In this document: one piece after another, positions 18,420-25,864 of the stretch
Numbering within the stretch: the first letter of the stretch is position 1
Layout of the letters: the number at the start of each line of letters is the position of its first letter
NCBI GenBank assembly: GCA_037131955.1
Contig: JBAXQC010000011.1
Coordinates: 1-52,200 of the forward strand
DNA length: 52,200 nucleotides
DNA from: CAIMMJ01 sp037131955
GTDB taxonomy: Bacteria; Bacteroidota; Bacteroidia; UBA4408
Reading direction: 5' to 3'
The notes under the pieces: model-generated
What the model was told of the DNA's origin: nothing
Seen by the model: only the letters and a program-made list of their open reading frames with translations
Database searches by the model: none
Position numbers and translations under genes: made by a program

Positions 18420-19472
18420 ATGGAATTGGACTTTATCGCCTTTGTTTTATCGTTTTGTGTGGTTGTATATTTTACTCCTGTTCTGATAAAAGTTGCAATT
18501 TTTAAAAATCTAATTGATAAGCCAGATAAAGAAAGGAAATTTCACGAAGGCGAAATTCCCACCATTGGTGGAATAATGATTTTTGCTGCAACAATTATTG
18601 GTTATGGAATTTGTTTCCCTTCGCCCTACATAGAAAAGTTTAACTTTTTATTGTCGTCAATTATGATTATGTTTTTTGTAGGCATTAAGGATGATATAAT
18701 TGGAACAACTCCTTTAAAAAAATTAGCAGCTCATTTTTTGGCCGCACTTATTATGGTTGTGCTTGCCGACGTAAGAATAAAAGGCTTTCATGGAATTTTC
18801 GACATTCAGGAAATTCCGGAAGGCTTGTCTATTTTGCTGTCGTTGTTTACAATTATCGTGGTTGTTAATGCCTATAATTTAATAGATGGAGTAGATGGTT
18901 TAGCAGCGGGAGTTGGTTTATTAGGATGTATTGTATTTGGAGTTTGGTTTTTACTTTCTGGCAACTCGGTAGAAAGCTGCCTTGCGTTTTCATTGGGTGG
19001 GGCATTGCTTGGATTTTTAGGATTTAATTTTTCTCCAGCGAGAATTTTTATGGGAGATTCTGGCTCATTAACTATTGGAATTGTTATGGCATTTCTTTCT
19101 ATTCAACTTATAGAATATGAAAAAAGTTATTACCTAATGCCACCTTTAGATGCAATTTCTAAACCAGCATTAGTTATTGCTGCTTTATTTTATCCTTTAA
19201 CAGATACTATGAGGGTTTTTATCATTAGAATTTCTGAAAGACGCTCTCCATTTTCTGCAGACCGAAATCATATTCATCATAAATTGTTAGATGCAGGATT
19301 TAATCACAAAAAAACTGTGATGATTATTTATTTAATTACATTGATTTCTATTCTAACGGCATTTTTTTCGAGAGGATTAAATCCGAGTTTTTCTTTGTTT
19401 GCAGTTATTGCAATTCCAATGATAAGCCTCCAATTTCCTTATTATTCAAAAACAAAAAGGTTTTTATTTTGA
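18420..19472 (+). CDS. wecA: WecA/TagO-type undecaprenyl-phosphate sugar-1-phosphate transferase
   Basis: Polytopic membrane enzyme of the MraY/WecA family that loads a sugar-1-phosphate onto undecaprenyl phosphate, the first step of a surface-glycan pathway. The protein is 350 residues with about ten hydrophobic segments. Conserved motifs are the aspartate pair DD (91-92), NLIDGVDGLAAG (153-164), FMGDSGS (210-216) and the histidine motif HIHH (284-287). The HIHH motif and the lack of MraY-specific features point to GlcNAc-1-P (WecA-like) rather than peptidoglycan MurNAc-pentapeptide transfer; the exact sugar is inferred. The stop overlaps the start of the next gene by 4 nt (TTGA), indicating translational coupling. 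Confidence 0.9.
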   Translation: MELDFIAFVLSFCVVVYFTPVLIKVAIFKNLIDKPDKERKFHEGEIPTIGGIMIFAATIIGYGICFPSPYIEKFNFLLSSIMIMFFVGIKDDIIGTTPLKKLAAHFLAALIMVVLADVRIKGFHGIFDIQEIPEGLSILLSLFTIIVVVNAYNLIDGVDGLAAGVGLLGCIVFGVWFLLSGNSVESCLAFSLGGALLGFLGFNFSPARIFMGDSGSLTIGIVMAFLSIQLIEYEKSYYLMPPLDAISKPALVIAALFYPLTDTMRVFIIRISERRSPFSADRNHIHHKLLDAGFNHKKTVMIIYLITLISILTAFFSRGLNPSFSLFAVIAIPMISLQFPYYSKTKRFLF

Positions 19473-21115
19473 GTAACTATTGTTTTACTTTTCTTTTATT
19501 GATTTCTACCTTTTCAGTATTTGGGAGTAATAAACTTTATTCTGATAGTATTGACAAAATTACTAAATCTGACACAATTTTTCTTGCAGATATTTTTAGT
19601 CAGCCCTACTCCAACGAAATTAATTCTAATTTTTTTAAAGAGAGATTTCATAACAACATCAATGGAGGAGCAAATTATTTCATTAACACAAAAGGTGAAA
19701 ACAAATATTCAGTTTTAAATTTTTTTAAAAATTATGGTCTAATTTCTTACTACAAAAAAGGAGAAGAAAATTCCAAAAAAAAGAAATTAATTTACTTAGA
19801 TTTTTTTCCCATAAAAGAAATAATTGTAGGTAGTAGCAGTAGAAATAAAAACTTGCTTTTTGAAGCTAATGCAGGAATAGTATCCAGAGGATTAATCAAC
19901 AATAAGTTTTCGTGGTTTTTGCAATTACAGCTATCCGATTACAGGTTACCAGAATATTTAGACAGCATTGTAAACATTACCAAAGTTATTCCTGGGCAAG
20001 GTTTTGCAACAAAGCAAAGTAACGGTGTATGGTCTACTTTTTACAAAGTGGGAGGAATAAAATTTTCGCCAAACAAATACTTTAGTTTTCAAATAGGAAA
20101 TGGAAAAAACTTTTTTGGCGATGGATACAGATCGTTACTCTTGTCTGATAATGCTGCACCATATCCATATTTTATGATAACAACTAGAATATGGAAATTT
20201 AACTACGTTAATTTATTTACAAATCTATATGATATAAGAGGCAACGAAGGCATAAGAAACAGGTATATAAACAAATATTCAAGTATGCATTACTTGAGCT
20301 GGAATATTAGTTCAAGATTTAATGTAAGTATCTTTGAAGCCATAGTTTTTCAAAACAGAAGTCAAGGCGGAAGAAACAACTTTTTTGAACCAAACTATTT
20401 AAATCCAATAATTTTTTACAGACCCGTAGAATATTCTGTGGGCTCTCCGGATAATTCATTATTGGGAATAAATATAAGATTTAATCTCGACAAACAAAAG
20501 TATTTATACGGTCAGTTGATATTAGACGAGTTTTTATTAAAAGAAATAAAATCAAGAAATGGATGGCTAGAGAACAAACAAGGCTTTCAATTGGGTTTCA
20601 AATATTTTGATTTTATGTCGAGGAAAAATTTAGATTTTATTGCAGAGTGGAATTATGTGAGACCTTACACCTACTTTCATAAAAATGTTTTGCAAAATTT
20701 TGGGCATTTTAATCAACCATTGGCCCATCCTTTAGGAGCAAATTTTAGCGAACTAATTGCAAAATTAAATTACAAATTAAACAACAGAATAAGCCTAAGC
20801 GGGACATTAATGTTTTGCAATATTGGTCTTGATAAAATAGATTCTCTTTCTGGCAATTTAAGTTATGGACAAAACATTTATCAACCATCTTTTAAACGGC
20901 CAAATGAATATGGAAATTATGTGGGGCAAGGTTTAGAAAGCAAATTAATTATTGGCGATTTACAAGCTTATTATTTACTTAGTTCAAATAGTAATATTTA
21001 CTTATCGAGTGGTATTACGTATAGAAATGTTAACAATAAGTTAGAAAATAAAAACGAATTGATAATTAATATTGGCCTTAGAACCATATTACAGCGAAAA
21101 GAGAGATTTTTATAA
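19469..21115 (+). CDS. Outer membrane beta-barrel protein, RemB/Wzi-like
   Basis: A 548-residue exported protein with a short signal peptide (FTFLLLISTFSVFGS) and a body of alternating aromatic beta strands. Phrases such as FQIGNGKNFFGDGYRSLLLSDNAAPYPYF and NQPLAHPLGANFSE resemble Wzi-type capsule assembly barrels and the Bacteroidota gliding-associated protein RemB. The start is TTG at 19469, overlapping the WecA-type gene by 4 nt. Coupling to a glycan-initiating transferase supports a role in displaying or anchoring a surface polysaccharide; this is inference. Its stop overlaps the purN ATG by one base (TAATG). Confidence 0.72.
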   Translation: MSNYCFTFLLLISTFSVFGSNKLYSDSIDKITKSDTIFLADIFSQPYSNEINSNFFKERFHNNINGGANYFINTKGENKYSVLNFFKNYGLISYYKKGEENSKKKKLIYLDFFPIKEIIVGSSSRNKNLLFEANAGIVSRGLINNKFSWFLQLQLSDYRLPEYLDSIVNITKVIPGQGFATKQSNGVWSTFYKVGGIKFSPNKYFSFQIGNGKNFFGDGYRSLLLSDNAAPYPYFMITTRIWKFNYVNLFTNLYDIRGNEGIRNRYINKYSSMHYLSWNISSRFNVSIFEAIVFQNRSQGGRNNFFEPNYLNPIIFYRPVEYSVGSPDNSLLGINIRFNLDKQKYLYGQLILDEFLLKEIKSRNGWLENKQGFQLGFKYFDFMSRKNLDFIAEWNYVRPYTYFHKNVLQNFGHFNQPLAHPLGANFSELIAKLNYKLNNRISLSGTLMFCNIGLDKIDSLSGNLSYGQNIYQPSFKRPNEYGNYVGQGLESKLIIGDLQAYYLLSSNSNIYLSSGITYRNVNNKLENKNELIINIGLRTILQRKERFL

Positions 21116-21696
21116 TGGAAAACAAAGTATATAAAATAGCAATTTTAGCTTCGGGTGCAGGTAGTAATGCTAAAAATTTAATACTCGACAGCCGCAAAGA
21201 TTCTAATAAGGTTTATAAAGTAGAATTAGTTATTACCAATAACAAAGATGCAGGAGTAATAAATATTTGTCGTCAACTGGGAGTTCCCTGTTTTTTATGG
21301 AAAAAAGACTTCTTCCTCTCTCCAGATTTTTTAATTAACTCTCTAAAAAATAACTCGATAGATTTTATAATTTTAGCGGGATTTTTATTAAAGATTTCTG
21401 ACAAAATTATAGAGAACTTTCCAAAAAAAATAATAAACATCCATCCGTCTTTGTTGCCAAAATATGGTGGAAATGGAATGTATGGTAACAAGGTTCATCA
21501 AGCTGTTTTAGATAACAAGGAAAAAGAAAGTGGTATTACAATTCATTTTGTGAACGAACATTACGACGAAGGGGAAATAATATCTCAGAAAATAATTAGT
21601 TTAAATGAGTTAGAAACAATTAATTCATTAAAAGAAAAGATAAATAGTTTGGAACATGAAGAGTTTCCCAAAACTTTAAGACTAATTTTTAAATAA
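21115..21696 (+). CDS. purN: Phosphoribosylglycinamide formyltransferase (10-formyl-THF dependent)
   Basis: Third step of purine synthesis: formylates GAR using 10-formyltetrahydrofolate. The protein is 193 residues, the usual size. Visible are the nucleotide loop ILASGAGSNAKNLI near the N-terminus, the catalytic block INIHPSLLPKYGG with its Asn and His, and the downstream segment HYDEGEIISQKII containing the conserved aspartate. It starts at ATG 21115, sharing one base with the stop of the preceding barrel gene, so it is probably translated from the same message as the WecA-type and barrel genes. I see no regulatory element of its own. Confidence 0.95.
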   Translation: MENKVYKIAILASGAGSNAKNLILDSRKDSNKVYKVELVITNNKDAGVINICRQLGVPCFLWKKDFFLSPDFLINSLKNNSIDFIILAGFLLKISDKIIENFPKKIINIHPSLLPKYGGNGMYGNKVHQAVLDNKEKESGITIHFVNEHYDEGEIISQKIISLNELETINSLKEKINSLEHEEFPKTLRLIFK

Positions 21697-21930
21697 GTAG
21701 AGGTTTTACTTTAACCAAAATTGTAATAAAATTAACCACTTGGTTCTAAAAACTAACCAAAAGAGTAAGTTTTCAATTTCTAAAATCAATTTACATTAAA
21801 TTTGAATTCGAAATTAATTCTTAAATAAATAATATGTTCAAAATTAATTGGTTAAAAGAAACTATTCCAAAAAATTTATTCAGAGAATTGTTAAATTCTT
21901 CTTAGAATTTTAATTTTCAAATATTAAACA

Positions 21931-21938
21931 TATTTTTG
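21931..21938 (+). promoter_or_regulatory. -7 motif ahead of the M43 protease gene (candidate)
   Basis: TATTTTTG matches TAnnTTTG and lies 44 nt before the ATG at 21983. A second match, TAAATTTG, lies further up at 21797-21804. Neither has a well-placed TTG. Confidence 0.35.
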
Positions 21939-21982
21939 TTATCCCATAATGTAAAAACAAGTAAATAAAATTAAATAAAAAC

Positions 21983-24745
21983 ATGAAAATAAAAATCTTT
22001 ACATCATTAATAATTCTTTCCTTTTTGTTCGGAGGAAATGCATTTTCTCAGTTCAATTGTGGTACAGATCAATACCACAGGGATGCCATTAATAAGTATC
22101 CAAACATTTTAGAGAATGAAAGACAATTTAAAGAACTACTACAAAATTCTCAACTGTTTCAAAACTCTGAGCAAATGAGATCTAGTTCAAATGACGTAGT
22201 TTACACCATTCCCATAGTATTTCACATACTTCACAACTACGGTCCTGAAAACATAAGCGATGCTCAAATTTTTGATGAAATGGACCAGTTAAATAAAACA
22301 TACAATAAATTAAATGCTTCCTTAGCTGATGTAATTCCACCGTTTGTTCCATTAATAGGGAATGTAAAAATTCAATTTAGACTTGCTCAAAAAGACCCTG
22401 CCGGTAATTGCACCAATGGTATTGATAGAATTGCAACTACCAAAACTTACCAATCAGACGACAATGCAAAACTAAATTTGTGGGATCCAAGAAGATACCT
22501 AAACGTTTGGGTGGCAAATACCATTGGCGCAAATGGTGTTGCTGGTTATTCTAATTATCCTTCAACCGTAAACAACAACCCAATGTCTGAAAAAGATGGT
22601 GTAATTCTATTGCATGATTACGTTGGTACTATTGGCACATCGCAACCAAGCCACAACAATACATTAACTCATGAAATAGGTCATTATCTAAGTTTACCTC
22701 ATACATGGGGTGGAACAAATGAACCTGAAGTGGCTTGTGGTGATGACGGTGTTCCTGATACCCCAGAAACAAAAGGACATTTAAGCTGCTCCCCTCTTTA
22801 TGATTATGCTTGTTCCATTAATCCAATTGAATCTCCTGCCTTAGCTGCAATCTACTTGTTTAATAATGTTACTTCAAGTTCAGGAAATACAGATACTTTA
22901 GGCATTCCAAATGTTAACGGATTAAATTTCTCTTCGTTTAAAGCATCAAATGACTTATCTGCCAATTCTCTAAGTAGTGGACAATTTGAATTCTCCAATT
23001 GGGGAACAGGAGCTGCAAACAATGAAACTTCTTTTGCTAACTTAACTGGAAATGTAAACACCTCTAAATATTATGAATTTACTATTAATCCCAGTTTACC
23101 CTACGCAATGAAAATTACCGGAGTTAATTTTACTGTAGGAAGAAATGCAAGTGGACCTAGAACTTTTGTAATTAGATCTAGCGCAAATAATTACGCGACA
23201 AATTTAAATGCCACATTTGGAAGTGCAGATACCAATAACATGAAGATTCAATCTGGAAATGTAATTTTCATGAGAAAAGATACTGCCAGAACATTTGCTT
23301 TTAACAGAATATCATTAACAGGTGCACCTTTTAACTTATTAAAAGACAACAATTCTATAACTTTTAGAATTTATGCCTACAATGCAGAAGATATTGATGG
23401 TTCATTTATTGTAGACAACGTTAGATTACTTGGAGATTATGGTAAAGTAGAAAATATACAAAACTACATGGAATACTCTTATTGTTCCAACATGTTTACC
23501 CTTGCTCAAGCGGCTCAAATGAGATTGGTGTTAACGCAAGCTTTGGCTCAGAGAAATGTGTTGGTTTCAGATTCTAATTTAGTTTTCACAGGAGTAAATT
23601 CACCTGCTCCTTGTGCTCCAAAAGCAGATTTTACTACCAACAGAAGATTTACTTGCGTTGGAGACCCTGTTGTTTTTAAAAATACAAGCTATAATGGAAT
23701 ACCAACATCCTTTAGCTGGTCATTCCCTGGAGGAACTCCTAGTTCTTCAACATCAGAAAATCCATCAGTTACTTTCGCATCTCATGGATGGAAAGAAGTT
23801 TCGCTTACAGTTTCCAATGCACAAGGAACAAGTTCCGTAACCAAAATGGCTGTTTATATTGCACTTGATGAACCGTATTACTACGCAGATTATAACGCTA
23901 CCTCATTTACTGAACCGTTTGAAGATGTAAATGCAATGGAAAGATGGATTTCTTATAATCCAGACAACAATGCCTCTCAATTTAAAAGAATAAAATTAAA
24001 TGATGGATCAGAAAATCATTGTTTGGTTTTAGAAAACTTTGGTCAAGGAAAAGACAAAGACATTTTAATTAGCCCTTCTGTAGATTTGAAATTTAGAACC
24101 AATATTAAATTAAATTTTAGAATTTCTGGAAGCACAACTCAAAGTGTTGCAACTGCAGAAGATTTAGCATTAATTCAGGATTCATTAAAAATTTATTTTT
24201 CCAAAAATTGTGGAGACTCTTGGTCTACATCTAACCCTATTGCTTCATTTAACACTCCTAAAGCTGATTTAATTACAGGTGGTCCTTGGACAATACCTTA
24301 CAGAGCATCAAATAATGTAGGTTGGAAACAAATGACGGTAAATGTTCCAACAAATATGTACGACAGTAATGTAAGAGCAATGTTTAGATTTTCTGCGGGC
24401 GGAACAAATACCAATAATTTTTACATAGACGACATTAATTATTCATTTGTAACAAACTTTGTTGACGTACCAGAAAACGGTAATTGGAACTTGTATCCAA
24501 ATCCATACTATTCTGTTGGGGAGCCTTTAAGTATAACCACAGACCTAAACTTGGATAATGCAATGGTTACAATAACGGATGCATTAGGAAGAGAAGTAAG
24601 TTCTGAAAAACTAACTTTTGTTGCGGGTGCGAACAACAATCTTAATACAGATGTATTAAATACACAAGCTAGAGGAATTTATTTTGTAAAAGTTTCTAAA
24701 AACAACGAAACAAAAGCAAACTTTAAATTCATCAAGAATTTTTAA
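21983..24745 (+). CDS. Secreted M43-family (pappalysin-like) zinc metalloprotease with PKD and T9SS type A sorting domain
   Basis: Exported 920-residue protease. A signal peptide (about 1-22) precedes a propeptide region and the M43 catalytic domain. The zinc site is HEIGHYLSLPH (230-240) and the Met-turn is NYMEYSYC (494-501). These lie about 255 residues apart, against roughly 50-80 in compact M43 proteins, because a beta-sandwich-like segment of about 200 residues (280-486) sits between them. A PKD domain (about 548-627) and a jelly-roll-like region (about 640-820, DDINYSF at its end) follow. The final 80 residues form a type A sorting domain (LYPNPYYSVGEP to ARGIYFVKVSKN). It probably acts outside the cell on proteins or peptides. 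A strong terminator follows. Confidence 0.9.
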   Translation: MKIKIFTSLIILSFLFGGNAFSQFNCGTDQYHRDAINKYPNILENERQFKELLQNSQLFQNSEQMRSSSNDVVYTIPIVFHILHNYGPENISDAQIFDEMDQLNKTYNKLNASLADVIPPFVPLIGNVKIQFRLAQKDPAGNCTNGIDRIATTKTYQSDDNAKLNLWDPRRYLNVWVANTIGANGVAGYSNYPSTVNNNPMSEKDGVILLHDYVGTIGTSQPSHNNTLTHEIGHYLSLPHTWGGTNEPEVACGDDGVPDTPETKGHLSCSPLYDYACSINPIESPALAAIYLFNNVTSSSGNTDTLGIPNVNGLNFSSFKASNDLSANSLSSGQFEFSNWGTGAANNETSFANLTGNVNTSKYYEFTINPSLPYAMKITGVNFTVGRNASGPRTFVIRSSANNYATNLNATFGSADTNNMKIQSGNVIFMRKDTARTFAFNRISLTGAPFNLLKDNNSITFRIYAYNAEDIDGSFIVDNVRLLGDYGKVENIQNYMEYSYCSNMFTLAQAAQMRLVLTQALAQRNVLVSDSNLVFTGVNSPAPCAPKADFTTNRRFTCVGDPVVFKNTSYNGIPTSFSWSFPGGTPSSSTSENPSVTFASHGWKEVSLTVSNAQGTSSVTKMAVYIALDEPYYYADYNATSFTEPFEDVNAMERWISYNPDNNASQFKRIKLNDGSENHCLVLENFGQGKDKDILISPSVDLKFRTNIKLNFRISGSTTQSVATAEDLALIQDSLKIYFSKNCGDSWSTSNPIASFNTPKADLITGGPWTIPYRASNNVGWKQMTVNVPTNMYDSNVRAMFRFSAGGTNTNNFYIDDINYSFVTNFVDVPENGNWNLYPNPYYSVGEPLSITTDLNLDNAMVTITDALGREVSSEKLTFVAGANNNLNTDVLNTQARGIYFVKVSKNNETKANFKFIKNF

Positions 24746-24763
24746 CCAAATTAATTAATTTAG

Positions 24764-24798
24764 AAAAAGAGTGGTGAGTTTCATCACTCTTTTTTTTT
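24764..24798 (+). terminator. Strong intrinsic terminator abutting the GSCFA start codon
   Basis: A 14-bp stem with one G-T wobble, AAAAAGAGTGGTGA (24764-24777) with TCATCACTCTTTTT (24781-24794), closes a GTT loop and ends in a run of T to 24798. The next gene's ATG is only 3 nt further on (24802). It clearly can end the protease transcript. Confidence 0.88.
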
Positions 24799-24801
24799 GC
24801 T

Positions 24802-25779
24802 ATGAAACTAAAAATAAACTTTGATTTCCATCCCTCAAAAAACCCAATTGAAATAGAAGATAACATTATGTTATTGGGTTCTTGTTTTACTAATAACATT
24901 GGAGAAAAATTATTGGAAAACAAATTTAACGTTTCTATAAATCCACTTGGCATTTCTTTTAATCCATTATCTCTGCACGAACAAATACATAGAATAGCAG
25001 ATAAAAAATTAATTGATAGCAGTGAGATAACCGAAAGATTTGGAGTATTCTATCACTGGAATTTTCACAGCGATTTTTGTGAGACCAACAAAGCAACAAT
25101 GATAGAAAATATAAATTCAAAAATCACTTCAGCTCATGAATTTTTAAAACAAACAAATCATCTTATAATAAGCTATGGTACTTCTTATTTTTATGAGCTA
25201 GTAAATAGCAAAAAGATTGTAAATAATTGTCATCAATTTCCAAACAACTATTTTACTAAACAAATTGGGAATTCAAATTTATTTAAAGATTCTTTTTTAG
25301 ACCTGCAAGAAATACTGTTAAAAATAAATCCAGCTCTTGCAATTACCTTTACATTAAGTCCAATTAAACATTATAGAGATGGAGTTATCGAAAACAATTT
25401 AAGCAAATCTATATTGACATGCTTTATACATGATAGTATAAGCAAAACAAAAAATGTGGAGTATTTTCCGTCTTATGAAATCATAAATGATGAACTAAGA
25501 GATTATAGATTTTATAAAGATAATTTTACTCATCCTTCTGATCTAGCCATTGAAATAATTTGGGAAAAATTTAAAGAAAAAAATATAGGAGAAAGAAGTA
25601 AAGAATTCATAAATAACTTTCAAACTGTAAAAAAATTAAAAACACATAAAATTAAGCAAACAGAAAATGAGCTTTACAAACAATTTATTTTAAAAGGATT
25701 AGAAGAATTAAAATCATTGAGTCAAAAATATCCAACAATAAATTTTGCTTCTGAGTACGAATATTTTCATCACTTGTAA
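24802..25779 (+). CDS. GSCFA domain protein (SGNH-hydrolase-like)
   Basis: A 325-residue cytoplasmic protein of the GSCFA family. The defining motif near the N-terminus appears as LLGSCFTNNIGEKL, followed by NPLGISFNP. The family is related to SGNH/GDSL hydrolases. Later blocks include ITFTLSPIKHYRDG and the DYRFYKDNFTHPSD stretch, whose His could serve a catalytic role. No signal peptide or membrane segment is seen. The biological substrate is not known for this family. The start at ATG 24802 is needed to keep the motif region, yet it lies 3 nt after the T-run of a strong terminator, so expression is puzzling. Confidence 0.85.
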   Translation: MKLKINFDFHPSKNPIEIEDNIMLLGSCFTNNIGEKLLENKFNVSINPLGISFNPLSLHEQIHRIADKKLIDSSEITERFGVFYHWNFHSDFCETNKATMIENINSKITSAHEFLKQTNHLIISYGTSYFYELVNSKKIVNNCHQFPNNYFTKQIGNSNLFKDSFLDLQEILLKINPALAITFTLSPIKHYRDGVIENNLSKSILTCFIHDSISKTKNVEYFPSYEIINDELRDYRFYKDNFTHPSDLAIEIIWEKFKEKNIGERSKEFINNFQTVKKLKTHKIKQTENELYKQFILKGLEELKSLSQKYPTINFASEYEYFHHL

Positions 25780-25809
25780 TTTTTTTTACTTTTTTTATAA
25801 CTAAAAAAG

Positions 25810-25832
25810 TATTTTTGGTAACGATTACCAAA
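25810..25832 (+). promoter_or_regulatory. -7 motif overlapped by a perfect palindrome (candidate operator)
   Basis: TATTTTTG (25810-25817) fits TAnnTTTG. The inverted repeat TTTGGTAA-CGA-TTACCAAA (25814-25832) overlaps its 3' half and covers the predicted transcription start. The odd-centred 8-bp arms resemble LacI-type operators, suggesting a repressor site; the regulator is not in the window. The start codon of the prolyl oligopeptidase gene is 33 nt downstream. Confidence 0.42.
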
Positions 25833-25864
25833 TTAGTATTCACTTAAATTATATTTAAAAAGTA

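Noticed and set aside
21834..21905. A 23-codon ATG-started frame upstream of the M43 protease
   Set aside because: There is no homology or codon signal to support a protein; a frame of this length is likely by chance in AT-rich sequence. I keep it only as a minor observation.
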